Assembly: GCA_038749025.1 (NCBI GenBank)
Contig: JBCDIL010000003.1
Location: forward strand, 62,001-126,000
DNA from: JBCAXA01 sp038749025
Lineage (GTDB): Bacteria > Pseudomonadota > Gammaproteobacteria > Steroidobacterales > Woeseiaceae
Direction: 5' to 3'
Length of the DNA stretch: 64,000 bases
In this document: positions 30,576 to 39,304 of the stretch, one piece after another
Numbering within the stretch: the stretch's first letter is position 1
How the letters are laid out: each line of letters starts with the position of its first letter
Notes under the pieces: model-generated
The model's database searches: none
Told to the model about the DNA's origin: nothing
The model's input: only the letters and a program-made list of their open reading frames with translations
Position numbers and translations under genes: made by a program

Positions 30576-33125
30576 TCACGACCCAACCAACGTTGCCGAG
30601 CCCGACGACGTGCAAGAGTCGTTAAGCGTGCCGCACTGGGCTTCGCCCGTGCAGCTGATGGTGCCGGTCGCGCTCCAGGAATAATTGATCGATAAGGTAC
30701 CGCTACTTGGGTTCAACGATCCGGAGCCACTCGCCTGGCCGCTGCCGTTCTCGGTGCACCGACACTCGACCGATGGACCGTTGTCCTGCGGAATGAAAAA
30801 CAGGAACGAATCAACGCCGGTTCCGACAACGCTCGATGAAACCTGACCATCCGGTGCAACACTAATCGCGACCGTCGCAGAGACACCGTCGCTATTAAAG
30901 CCAATACTGTAATTGTTACTGCCGTCGGCACCCACTGAGGGTGCGCCAGGCGATAACGACGCACTGCCTTCCACGGCCGACGAACCGAAGACCGGGCATG
31001 TCTCGGTCCCGCTGTATTCGATTTGTAAGCTGCCCAATGGCGGTAAATCGGCGAGCTCGGCGATGACCTCTGCCGAGGCTTCGGCGATTTGCTCACCAAT
31101 CCTCACAGAAATAACGACCGAAGACGTTCCGACCTCGGTGGGGGTAAAGCGAAGGACGCCAAAGTCGTCGGTATTGATCGAATCGAAACCGCCGGGGAGA
31201 TCGAACGACACATCCAGTCCGTCGCCCGGCCCGCCTGATGCGCCACCCGGCAAACTGACTGAGTAATTGAGCGTCGCTGTCTCGCCGACCGTCACGGTTT
31301 GCGAGGCCGGCTCAAGCGACACGGCCAAGGGGCTCAGCTCTGCGATTACTTGCGCCGTTTCGCTTTCTTTGTTTGCCAGCACGGTTATTGTGAATGTTCC
31401 CGCCGCGTCTGGCGTGTAGCGGATGACGCCGTACTCTTCTGAATCGAGCGCATCAACGGGCCCCGAGTCAGTGAACAAGAAATCGACACCTGCACCAAAT
31501 TCGTTCTCCGTACCGTCGGCCCACGTAACGGTGTACGTGATAACTGCCGTTTCGCCAACGAGGATCGTTTGTGAGGCCGGTGTTAGCGTTAGTGTGATGG
31601 GGCATCTGAAGATTTCATTATCGTCATTCTCGCCTGCAAACACCTCGGACAAATCGTCGTTCACCCATGGCGGGGATTGGATCAATAGCAGTATGTCGCC
31701 CAATATCAGTTGCGCTTCAAACGACTCGGTCGCACACAGATTCCTCGCATCGGCGAAGTGGCCATCTACCAGTCCGACGGCCGCGGCGGTAATGGCGTCT
31801 TCGAACGCGAAAAACGTCCCGGAGGGATCGCTGTCATCGAGGAAGCCAGCGCTATAAAGGATGAGGTCACGCAAATCACCTAATGCTGCTTCTAGCGGCG
31901 CAAAATCGTTGATATCTGGGGAGACGGCCAAGTTGTTTGCAATCGTCCCAACACCATCGACCGGGTTGTTAAGCCAGTCGTCCAACGCCACGATAATCTC
32001 GGGGTCGTCGATAATCGATGGCGGTCCGTCTTCGATGGGTATGGCGAGAATTTCCGCGATGCGAACTGCAATGCGGTGGCGGTTGCGAGCCTCCGCACCG
32101 GCGCCGGCTGGCGGCGGCGGCAACGAGTCCGCATCGCTAGTCTCAATTACTCCTGCCACAGTGAAGTGTGGGACGGCTATCTCGATGATGCTGTCGGTGA
32201 GCGCAGCCGACCGTTGATCGTTGCCAGCGAGCGTCGTCAGCGAAAAATCGCTGCCGTCATCGTCGGCCAAAAGACCGATCGCCGGTAGACCGGAACGCAG
32301 GGATGGCGCTAACTCGATCGTTAGCGTCGCATCTTCTTGGAATTTCAAACCCGACGGCGATAGACCGACGCCTGCCAATAATTGGGCGCCCGGCGGCAGC
32401 AACTCCGCACTTTGCAACCGGCTGAGCGTAATCTCGGTAGCGTCAGAAACGGCGTTGGGCGGTACCGATAGCGTGTACCTAGTACCGGAGCCATCGTCGA
32501 GTGAAAGCTCACCGCCATCGGGCGTAACAACGGCAGTCGTTTCGACCGTCCGATCGATAACAAACGCCGGCGCATCAGCAACGATAACGATTTGGTCTGG
32601 CGCACTGTCCAACGCGCCATCGTTAACCACGAGCTCGGCGATATACTCGCCGGCTATGTCCGGCGTGAATGTAGGCGTGGCCGTTGCCGGTGAAGTCAGC
32701 ATCGCGTCGCTACCCTCCGGAACACCAACGAGCTGCCAGCTAAACGTCAGTGCGTCATCGTCCGGATCGAATGAGCCACTGCCGTCGAGGAACACCGGGC
32801 TAAAGAGCCCGGTTGTCGCATCGTCACCGGCATTGGCGATGGGCGGCCGATTCGCCGGTGGCGTGCTGCGAACCGCGCAAAATCGGTTGGTGCAGCGCGT
32901 GGCGCAAATGAGGACATCACGGATCGTCACACGACCATCAAAGTCGGCATCGCGCGGGTCGCCATCCGACACATGGCGGCGGAACGCTTTGAGAATGAGA
33001 AAGAGATCGCGCCGATCGACATCGGCATCTCGGTCGACATCACAGGCGGTTGCCTGGGCTGTATTGATACCGGCCAGCAAACTCGCCAGTAAAACAAAGA
33101 CTCTCAAACCACGGGTAAGCGACAT
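30576..33125 (-). CDS. Secreted protein with dockerin-like repeats and PKD/Ig domains
   Basis: 849 aa with signal peptide RVFVLLASLLAGINTAQATA. Residues about 28-75 contain two F-hand-like calcium loops (DRDADVDRRDLFLIL and DADFDGRVTIRDVLI), the pattern of a type I dockerin module. A PKD-type domain follows (PIANAGDDATTGLFSPVFLDGSGSFDPDDDALTFSWQL). Then comes a ZU5-like block (VTPDGGELSLDDGSGTRYTLSVPPNAVSDATEITL), and after about 470 two bacterial Ig-like repeats (LTPASQTILVGETAVITYTV and LEPASQTVTVGETATLNYSV). The C-terminal Ser/Gly-rich region has paired cysteines. No enzyme domain is seen; it is likely an extracellular structural or adhesive protein. The dockerin-like modules need not imply cellulosomes, as they are scattered in marine bacteria. 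It is convergent with the beta-propeller lipoprotein. Confidence 0.88.
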   Translation of the reverse strand: MSLTRGLRVFVLLASLLAGINTAQATACDVDRDADVDRRDLFLILKAFRRHVSDGDPRDADFDGRVTIRDVLICATRCTNRFCAVRSTPPANRPPIANAGDDATTGLFSPVFLDGSGSFDPDDDALTFSWQLVGVPEGSDAMLTSPATATPTFTPDIAGEYIAELVVNDGALDSAPDQIVIVADAPAFVIDRTVETTAVVTPDGGELSLDDGSGTRYTLSVPPNAVSDATEITLSRLQSAELLPPGAQLLAGVGLSPSGLKFQEDATLTIELAPSLRSGLPAIGLLADDDGSDFSLTTLAGNDQRSAALTDSIIEIAVPHFTVAGVIETSDADSLPPPPAGAGAEARNRHRIAVRIAEILAIPIEDGPPSIIDDPEIIVALDDWLNNPVDGVGTIANNLAVSPDINDFAPLEAALGDLRDLILYSAGFLDDSDPSGTFFAFEDAITAAAVGLVDGHFADARNLCATESFEAQLILGDILLLIQSPPWVNDDLSEVFAGENDDNEIFRCPITLTLTPASQTILVGETAVITYTVTWADGTENEFGAGVDFLFTDSGPVDALDSEEYGVIRYTPDAAGTFTITVLANKESETAQVIAELSPLAVSLEPASQTVTVGETATLNYSVSLPGGASGGPGDGLDVSFDLPGGFDSINTDDFGVLRFTPTEVGTSSVVISVRIGEQIAEASAEVIAELADLPPLGSLQIEYSGTETCPVFGSSAVEGSASLSPGAPSVGADGSNNYSIGFNSDGVSATVAISVAPDGQVSSSVVGTGVDSFLFFIPQDNGPSVECRCTENGSGQASGSGSLNPSSGTLSINYSWSATGTISCTGEAQCGTLNDSCTSSGSATLVGS

Positions 33126-33756
33126 CTTTCAGCTCCGATTTAGCAGTGTTAACGACGCGTTATGAAAGGCCATGGCATGCGCCATCGCACTATAGGCAGC
33201 AGACCATGGCGGGCAGACGCGAGGTTTGAAGAAGGGCTTAAGAAAAGGTTAAGGCGGTTTTAATAGCCCCCTTCAGATTAGAAAAGCCACTTAAATAGCT
33301 GAAAAACCATCGTGTCGGGCCGGTCCAGTTCCGCTACGCCTTTTCGGGAGAGCAGCCGGCGTTCCCTGCCTAGGGCATAGCAAAGGGAAACACGCCCACA
33401 TACCGACTATCCCCTACCTTGCATTACCGCATCGTTCGCGTTGTACTCTGATCAAACGGCAAGACTGTGTGGGTCTGGTCACTCGACGGTATAAGGGGCG
33501 CTGCCATCGCGCATTGAGTCAACACGATCGACAAAGAAACCGTACGGAGACGGTACAGTTGTGATCGGTGCGCTACGCATAGGGCGCCCAGACACGAAGC
33601 GCATTGCGTGTCGACGTCTTTCGCGTTAAACGTGACCGCCTAAGGGCTCACAAACCGTCGATAAGTACGTCCAGCGGTTTGCTTTGGGTACGCCAAAGAG
33701 TACGAATCCGCCACGGTTGCGATGGAGTAACCGGCAAATATTTCGAGGGATACGAA
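33126..33756. other. 630-base region with no supported gene
   Basis: Between the divergent 30576-33125 gene and the 33757 pair. A reading frame opens at 33604 upstream of the 33757 start, but its ribosome site is poor. No repeat, tRNA or clear terminator was found. It must hold the promoters for both directions. Confidence 0.45.
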
Positions 33757-34164
33757 ATGTTTATTATGCTTGATGAACCCATCCTTATTGATCCCGGGTT
33801 TCCCCCGCCACAGATTTACATTCGCACAGGCGGGCTTGTCGTCGAACATCACGACATCTTCCTGCCTGCCTTTAACGGCGCACCCGAATGGTCGCAGCGC
33901 GGGACCAACGTGCCACGTGACGACAACGACGAGGGCACACCTGACGTGTATGTCATCCCCGACCACAGTCGGCAAGACGGCAACCTGTTGGAGATCACCG
34001 TCAACATTTTTAACGTATCGAGTGATGAGAAGAACTTCACCCTCAATACCGAGATCTGGCAGGGCGACTACGCGCCTGACGTACTGATCGATCACAGCGC
34101 CACGCTGCCAGCACAGGAAACTAAATCCTTCGCCGTGTTCGCCTTTCTGGAGTTGATGTCGTGA
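33757..34164 (+). CDS. Unknown 135-aa protein, partner of the next gene
   Basis: ATG 33757 is chosen because GAGGG lies about 7 bases upstream; an in-frame upstream extension to 33604 has no ribosome site. The protein has no signal peptide and reads as a beta-sandwich: IYIRTGGLVVEHHDIFLPAFNGAPEWSQ, then LLEITVNIFNVSSDEKNFTLNTEIWQGDYAPDVLIDHSATLPAQETKSFAVFAF. The alternating strands and the TLPAQETKSFAVFAF end resemble CARDB- or fibronectin-like beta proteins that lie in larger assemblies. Its stop overlaps the start of the next gene (GTGA at 34161-34164), so the two are translationally coupled. Function unknown. Confidence 0.72.
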   Translation: MFIMLDEPILIDPGFPPPQIYIRTGGLVVEHHDIFLPAFNGAPEWSQRGTNVPRDDNDEGTPDVYVIPDHSRQDGNLLEITVNIFNVSSDEKNFTLNTEIWQGDYAPDVLIDHSATLPAQETKSFAVFAFLELMS

Positions 34165-35333
34165 CAAGGTGGTGGATGCTCGCCGTAGCGCTCGTTGCAT
34201 CGATGTTCGCTCAGCACGGCTTGGCGCAAGTCAACGAGGAAGAAACATCCCTCGCCAAGGATCTCATTGGCCGACTCGACTTAGATGTCCCGGATAGTCC
34301 AGCATTCGCTATTCTCGGTATCACACCGCAGAACGTTATAAACCCGGACACACCGGCAGAGCTCGCTGCGGCCATCCTAATCGGCGACGATCAGGACGGT
34401 AACAGCCAGGAAGGCCTGGCGATCGAGTTCCGTCCCTTCTTGCTGGCAATGCAAGACGACATCACGATTGCCAAGTACCGCCAATACCGGTTGTTATCGC
34501 GCGCAGCGATATCGTTTGCTGACGCCAACGGTTCGTCCGACGAAGATCCGACCGACCGACAAGCCATTGGCCTCACGCTAACACCGATCGACGAGAAGGA
34601 CCCATTTGTCTGGGCGGACCTTGGCGCCTGCACGGGCGTTGCCAGTGACGAAGCGAACAAACAGGGGCAGCCATTACGACGTGCTGTCGCTCAAGCTGCG
34701 ATCAAGCTACGCGCGGCGCAACAAGCCGACGATGCGGCTCAAATCGCGGTTGCCGAACAAGAGGCAAGAACGGCGAACGCCCAATTGGACAACTGGCTAG
34801 CGAACGGTAAAAAAGAGTTTCTCGACGAAGCAAACAAGAAGTGCCTAGAAAAGCAACGCGATGCGACGACAAACGGCACGCAGTGGCAGATCGGTGTTGG
34901 CTATCACGACAGTGAAGTCGGTGATCTCGAAGCTTCCGGCGTCTCGGTTTGGACATCGTACGCTCGCCAAGTTCCAAGAGTCGGCGGCTCGTTGATCGTG
35001 CATGCGAGAACGAACCGCGACCGCATCGTACCGCGGCCGGACGAGCCCAGCGCCTTTGACGTTGTCGACCAAGACATTGTGGCGTTGCGGTATCGACGCG
35101 GCAGTGACCGCCAAGGCCTGCTGCTGGAAGCCTCATATGTCGATGAGTCCACAACGAACGGTGGCGTTGACGACGACTACACGACGGCGCTTATTGGTGC
35201 TGAGTTTCGCATCGGCGAAGGACTATGGGTCCAAATCGGCTACGGCGACACGTTCGGCTCGAACCAGAACAAGAGCGCGGGGCTAACCGGGCAATTTCGC
35301 TGGGCCGCGTCGAAGTCGAGGCTCTGGAACTAA
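34161..35333 (+). CDS. Secreted/outer-membrane protein of unknown function
   Basis: 390 aa, start GTG at 34161 overlapping the previous stop. The signal peptide is RWWMLAVALVASMFAQHGLAQ. A first part (about 25-145) reads FAILGITPQNVINPDTPAELAAAILIG and LAIEFRPFLLAMQDDITIAKYRQYRLLSRAAISFA. A central helical, Ala/Gln/Glu-rich segment (about 175-240) looks like a coiled coil. The end (about 245-390) shows alternating strands such as WQIGVGYHDSEVGDLEASGVSVWTSYARQ, LEASYVDES and LWVQIGYGDTFG, typical of outer-membrane beta-barrel hairpins. The short first gene and this barrel probably work together. No known family was recognised. Confidence 0.78.
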   Translation: MTRWWMLAVALVASMFAQHGLAQVNEEETSLAKDLIGRLDLDVPDSPAFAILGITPQNVINPDTPAELAAAILIGDDQDGNSQEGLAIEFRPFLLAMQDDITIAKYRQYRLLSRAAISFADANGSSDEDPTDRQAIGLTLTPIDEKDPFVWADLGACTGVASDEANKQGQPLRRAVAQAAIKLRAAQQADDAAQIAVAEQEARTANAQLDNWLANGKKEFLDEANKKCLEKQRDATTNGTQWQIGVGYHDSEVGDLEASGVSVWTSYARQVPRVGGSLIVHARTNRDRIVPRPDEPSAFDVVDQDIVALRYRRGSDRQGLLLEASYVDESTTNGGVDDDYTTALIGAEFRIGEGLWVQIGYGDTFGSNQNKSAGLTGQFRWAASKSRLWN

Positions 35334-35559
35334 GCGATTGGATGCGCCGGCGGGCTGTTGATCGAGGCAGCACTCGAGCCGATAGTCTCCTCGCCGAGTA
35401 CAGACACAATGCGATGCCGGCAACCGTGTCGCGCGCCTTACTGCGGTACTTGTCGGTAAACGAACGACCGTCGGCGCATCGTTAACTTCCTTGTCCGCCG
35501 TAGCGGCATAGTGTCTACCGTAACCGTCTCCGTGGCGATGGAACTTGCCTCAATCTCTA

Positions 35560-35565
35560 TATAAT
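35560..35565 (+). promoter_or_regulatory. Probable -10 element of the sigma factor gene
   Basis: TATAAT within CTCTATATAATAAG; no good -35 at the standard distance. A start near 35572 would leave only a 21-base leader before GTG 35593, and supports that start over the TTG at 35545. Confidence 0.5.
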
Positions 35566-35592
35566 AAGTATCCGGCAACCAGCGGATCGGCC

Positions 35593-36177
35593 GTGGCACG
35601 GGAACCTCAAGTTACGCGAATGCTCAACGAGTGGCGGAGCGGCGATGCCGAGCGCCTAGAGCAGATTATTCCCGCCGTTTACGACGAGTTGCACCGGGTG
35701 GCCAAGAGCGTGATGCGTGGCCAGCCGCAGAGTCATACGCTGCAGGCCACGGCCCTTGTTAACGAAGCGTTCCTACGGATCGGCGATGTCAACGCCGAGC
35801 TTAAGAACCGCGGTCATTTCATCGGCATTGTCGCGAACGTGATGCGGCAGATTCTCGTTGATCACGCCCGCGCCAAACTCAGCCAAAAGCGCGGGGGCGG
35901 CGCCCGTCATGAGTCCTTCGACGAGGTTGAAATCGCCGGCGCCGACACCGGGCCATCGACCGATGTACTGGCACTTGAGGCCGTTCTCGAGAAATTGGAG
36001 CAAAAAGACCCCCGCAAAGTCCGGATTGCCGAGATCTACTACTTCTGCGGGGCGACCTACGCCGAGACGGCGACGGCCATGGAGATCTCCGAAGCCACGC
36101 TGCACCGTGAATTGCGGCTGTTAAAGGCCTTGTTGGCCCGACAATTGGCCGAATCGGACGGCGAGAGGGAGTTTTAA
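35593..36177 (+). CDS. ECF sigma factor of the Ser/Thr-kinase-associated type
   Basis: 194 aa from GTG 35593; ATG 35620 is an alternative. Region 2 reads PAVYDELHRVAKSVMRGQPQSHTLQATALVNEAFLRIG followed by HFIGIVANVMRQILVDHARAK, and region 4 has YYFCGATYAETATAMEISEATLHRELRLLKALL. The LVNEAFLRIG...MRQILVDHARAKxxxKRGGG pattern is that of TIGR02999-type ECF factors. These lack an anti-sigma factor and are found beside Ser/Thr kinases; in studied members (Xanthomonas and Vibrio) the cognate kinase activates the factor by threonine phosphorylation. The kinase at 36537-39128 is therefore the likely partner. Just downstream lies an AT-rich stretch and a small protein gene. Confidence 0.92.
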   Translation: MAREPQVTRMLNEWRSGDAERLEQIIPAVYDELHRVAKSVMRGQPQSHTLQATALVNEAFLRIGDVNAELKNRGHFIGIVANVMRQILVDHARAKLSQKRGGGARHESFDEVEIAGADTGPSTDVLALEAVLEKLEQKDPRKVRIAEIYYFCGATYAETATAMEISEATLHRELRLLKALLARQLAESDGEREF

Positions 36178-36269
36178 CTCATTGATAAATAAAATTTTTG
36201 TAAAAAAGTCGAAAAAAGTTGAGGGAAAATTGACGCCGTTTTCGAACTAGTGAGTAACAAACAACGCAG

Positions 36270-36291
36270 TTCAGGCCGGAACGGCCCTGAA
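36270..36291 (+). repeat. Leader hairpin in front of the 77-aa gene
   Basis: TTCAGGCCG pairs with CGGCCCTGAA (one bulged C) around GAA, with the GAGGAG ribosome site starting two bases after the stem. There is no T tract, so a control or mRNA-stability hairpin is more likely than a terminator. Confidence 0.5.
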
Positions 36292-36306
36292 ACGAGGAGA
36301 GACGTT

Positions 36307-36540
36307 ATGAACTACTTCGACTATAACCAGAACCGCCACGGCGACGTCAACGTCAAACAAGAGCCCGAATACGAGATGCTGACCTTCACCGGCAACGAAA
36401 CCATCGATGTCGTTGAAGACCACGGCATGACGGTTGATGACGTACGCAACTTCATCCGCAACATGCATGCCCACGCCGAAGCACAGAAAGCCAAGCAAAC
36501 CGGTAACGTTGTGGCCCTGCGGCGCGAGTCGGCGGCTTAA
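36307..36540 (+). CDS. Small protein between the sigma factor and its kinase (77 aa)
   Basis: ATG 36307 has a GAGGAG site 7 bases upstream. The protein is cytoplasmic and hydrophilic: MNYFDYNQNRHGDVNVKQEP, then EMLTFTGNETIDVVEDHGMTVDDVRNFIRNMHAHAEAQ. It ends with VVALRRESAA. Its position between the sigma factor and the kinase, and a short overlap of its stop with the convergent kinase stop (TTAA at 36537-36540), suggest a role in the same switch, for example as a kinase substrate or sigma antagonist. That is guesswork; no family is recognised. A 22-base hairpin precedes it. Confidence 0.75.
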   Translation: MNYFDYNQNRHGDVNVKQEPEYEMLTFTGNETIDVVEDHGMTVDDVRNFIRNMHAHAEAQKAKQTGNVVALRRESAA

Positions 36541-39128
36541 CGTGCGGCCTCCAGTTTGGCGACGTCGGTTAGTAGCTCGTCAAGGCTGGGGTTGCCGACC
36601 CGTTCTGAACCACCGGTTCGCTCGAGTATGGCTTGAGCCTCGCCGTAGTAAACCACCGCCTCGTTAAACTGACGCTGATCGCGAAGGTTGTTGGCAAGGC
36701 TCCACCGGCTTAACGCGTTCCAGTAGTCATCGGGTTCAGCGTTCTGAGTGAACAAGCCGACGGCACGGCGCAGCACCGCTTCGCCATCGGTGTAACGGCC
36801 AAGACCGTCGCTTAACACCCAGCCCAGGTTATTGAGCGCCGCACCGACCAAGACGTGCTCTGGCGACAACGTGCTCTCCAAAATCGCCAACTGACGTCGG
36901 TACGCCGTCTCGGCCTCGGCCCACTCGCCTTTTTCAGCCAACACGAGACCAATGTCTTCCAACACCGCTGCCACCTGGTAATGCTCATGGCCCAAGGTCC
37001 CCGCAAAATGTGTTTCCGCTTGGCGAAAGTTAGCCAATGCATCGTCGTAACGCGCTTGCGCGCGATACAAGCGCCCGACGGACAACAAGCTCATGCCGAT
37101 ATCGGGGTGGCTCGGCTCCAGCACTTTGCGCCGGATCAACAACGCCCGCAGCAGTTGTACCTCGGCCTCGTCGTAACGTTGCCGTGTCATGTTGACCTGC
37201 GCCAACAGATCGAGATTTTCTGCTACCGAGAAATGATCGCCACCAAGTTCCTTGTCGCGTATTGCCAAGCTTCGGCTCAGAACATCTTCGGCCTCGTCGA
37301 AGCGCTCTTCGCGATCCAGCAACCAGCCAAGGTGCACCAACGTTGTCGCGACCTCCACGGAGTTAGGTCCGAACTCGATCGTCCGAATCGCGAGCGCGCG
37401 GCGGTAATGCTGTTCGGCACGTTCTGGCTCACCGAGGTACCACTCCGCTTGGGCCAAACCGTTCAAGCTCTCGGCAACAACAGGGTGCTCGGGGCCGAAG
37501 ACCGCCTCACGCACGGTAAGGGCACGGCGGTGGGCATCGGCCGACTCTTCGTAGCGCGATTGGTGGCGGTACAAGGCGCCGAGCGCCGACAAGGTCTCGG
37601 CAACGTCGGGGTGATCCGGCCCCAAGCGTTCCAAGCTCGCCGTCAACGCGCGCTCGTCGAGATCGGTGGCCGCATCGTACAAACCGAGACTGCTGTAAAC
37701 GTCGGCCATGGTTCGCATCAGTCGCGTGCGCACCACCGGCTGATCGCCGAGCTCCCGTTCGATCCGCTCGGCACCGCGGTCGAGGAGCTCACGCGCTGTT
37801 ACCGTGTTACCGCGCGCCTCACCCGGGTTCGAGACACGAAAGAGGTTCGTCAAAAACTCCGAGACCTGTCGCAGCGTTTCTGCCTCGAGCTCCGCTTGGG
37901 CATACGCCGCCTCGGCCTCGGCGCGCGCGCGCTGCGCCTCGGTTCTAAGCTGAACTTCGCGGATACCGAAGGCCAGCAGTATCGCGAAAATCGAACCGGC
38001 CACGGACAACGCCACGGCATGGCGACGCAGGTACTTCGCAAACGCGTAGCCAGGCGTCTTCGGTCGCGCCGCGACTGGCAAGTGGTCGCGGTAGCGCTCA
38101 AGGTCGGTCAGCAACGCCCCAACGGTGCGGTAGCGATCAACGACCGAATACGCCATCGCTTTGCGCAGTATCGCCAAGAGGTCCGTATCGATCCCGGGCG
38201 CCGGCGCAGCTACCGAGACGTCAGCTTCCAGTTGCTCGCGGTCGGCCAGTTGCGTCTCGGTCGGTACTTCGCTGTCGGAGGCGAACGGGTCGCGACCGGT
38301 CAGCAAGCGGTACAGCAACACGCCGAGCGAATAGACATCGCTCGCGGCAGTCGGTGGCTCGCCAGTCACTTGCTCGGGGCTCGCGTAGTCTGGCGTAAAG
38401 GCTCGATGACCAATCTCCGGATCGCTCATCAATCGGGTAATACCGAAGTCCAGCAGGTGCGGCGTACCGTTACTTTCAATCAGTACGTTGGCCGGTTTGA
38501 TGTCGAGGTGCAGTACGAGGTTGCTGTGGGCGTGTTGCACGGCGTCGCAGAGTTTTTCAAAAAGCGCGATACGCTGTTTGGTCGTCAAGCCGTTCAATAC
38601 GCAGTACTGGTCGATTGGCCGACCGTCGACATAGTCGGCCAGAAAGTAAAGGCGCCCGTCGTCCAAGCGGCCAGCGTCGATCAGGGTCGGTATGTAAGGA
38701 TGTTGCAGCGTGGCGAGCACCTGCAGCTCGGTTTGGAAGTGACCCAGAAACTCATCTTTGTTCAGCGTTTGGTGAACGATCTTAACGGCCACCTTTTTCT
38801 CGAATTGGCCATCGGCGCGCGCGGCGGCATAGACCTCGCCCATGCCGCCACGGCCGATCACTTCGCCCACCTCGTAGGCGCCGAGCCGCGTACCGGTCAG
38901 GCTCGAGTCCGCGGCCATCTCGGCCGACAGTTGGTTCACCGATTGGCGCAGCCGGGTGTCGTCAGTGTCGGCGGCCAGGAGCTCAAGCACGTACCGGTGC
39001 AGCTCTTCGTCATCGCCGCACTCGCGCGCGCAAAACGCGGCGACCTCATCGGCCGGCAAGTCGGCAGCGCGGTTGAAGAGTTCTTCGATGCGGTCCCAAC
39101 GGTCATCGAAGACGGGCGTGTTGGTCAT
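36537..39128 (-). CDS. Transmembrane Ser/Thr protein kinase with C-terminal TPR repeats
   Basis: 863 aa from ATG 39126-39128; a further upstream in-frame ATG at 39176 lacks support. Kinase motifs are complete: GRGGMGEVY (P-loop), VAVKIV (catalytic Lys), HLDIKPANVLI (HRD-type loop, Leu in place of Arg), LDFG (metal-binding DFG) and DYASPEQV. One hydrophobic segment (AVALSVAGSIFAILLAFG) follows at about residue 370. About 400 residues of tetratricopeptide repeats then lie on the far side, for example SLGLYDAATDLDERALTASLERLGPDHPDVAETLSALGALYRHQ. TPR kinases paired with this class of ECF sigma factor are known to phosphorylate the sigma factor. The periplasmic TPR part is the likely sensor. Confidence 0.93.
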   Translation of the reverse strand: MTNTPVFDDRWDRIEELFNRAADLPADEVAAFCARECGDDEELHRYVLELLAADTDDTRLRQSVNQLSAEMAADSSLTGTRLGAYEVGEVIGRGGMGEVYAAARADGQFEKKVAVKIVHQTLNKDEFLGHFQTELQVLATLQHPYIPTLIDAGRLDDGRLYFLADYVDGRPIDQYCVLNGLTTKQRIALFEKLCDAVQHAHSNLVLHLDIKPANVLIESNGTPHLLDFGITRLMSDPEIGHRAFTPDYASPEQVTGEPPTAASDVYSLGVLLYRLLTGRDPFASDSEVPTETQLADREQLEADVSVAAPAPGIDTDLLAILRKAMAYSVVDRYRTVGALLTDLERYRDHLPVAARPKTPGYAFAKYLRRHAVALSVAGSIFAILLAFGIREVQLRTEAQRARAEAEAAYAQAELEAETLRQVSEFLTNLFRVSNPGEARGNTVTARELLDRGAERIERELGDQPVVRTRLMRTMADVYSSLGLYDAATDLDERALTASLERLGPDHPDVAETLSALGALYRHQSRYEESADAHRRALTVREAVFGPEHPVVAESLNGLAQAEWYLGEPERAEQHYRRALAIRTIEFGPNSVEVATTLVHLGWLLDREERFDEAEDVLSRSLAIRDKELGGDHFSVAENLDLLAQVNMTRQRYDEAEVQLLRALLIRRKVLEPSHPDIGMSLLSVGRLYRAQARYDDALANFRQAETHFAGTLGHEHYQVAAVLEDIGLVLAEKGEWAEAETAYRRQLAILESTLSPEHVLVGAALNNLGWVLSDGLGRYTDGEAVLRRAVGLFTQNAEPDDYWNALSRWSLANNLRDQRQFNEAVVYYGEAQAILERTGGSERVGNPSLDELLTDVAKLEAAR

Positions 39129-39304
39129 GGGAGTCCTGCGGTGAATCGCGGTTCTAACAACCGATCGGCACGGCAATGGTCAGGGATTGATCATAACGCG
39201 TTCGCGCGTGGCCGCGGACCCTACCGATACCGGGCGCGAGCCCGCACCATCCTATTCAGTATGAGACACTCCCGACAGGTCGTCGGGCTACATGAGAATG
39301 ACCA

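Noticed and set aside
33604..33756. Longer start for the 135-aa protein at 33604
   Set aside because: The extension is basic, lacks a ribosome site and has no similarity in style to the mature protein.
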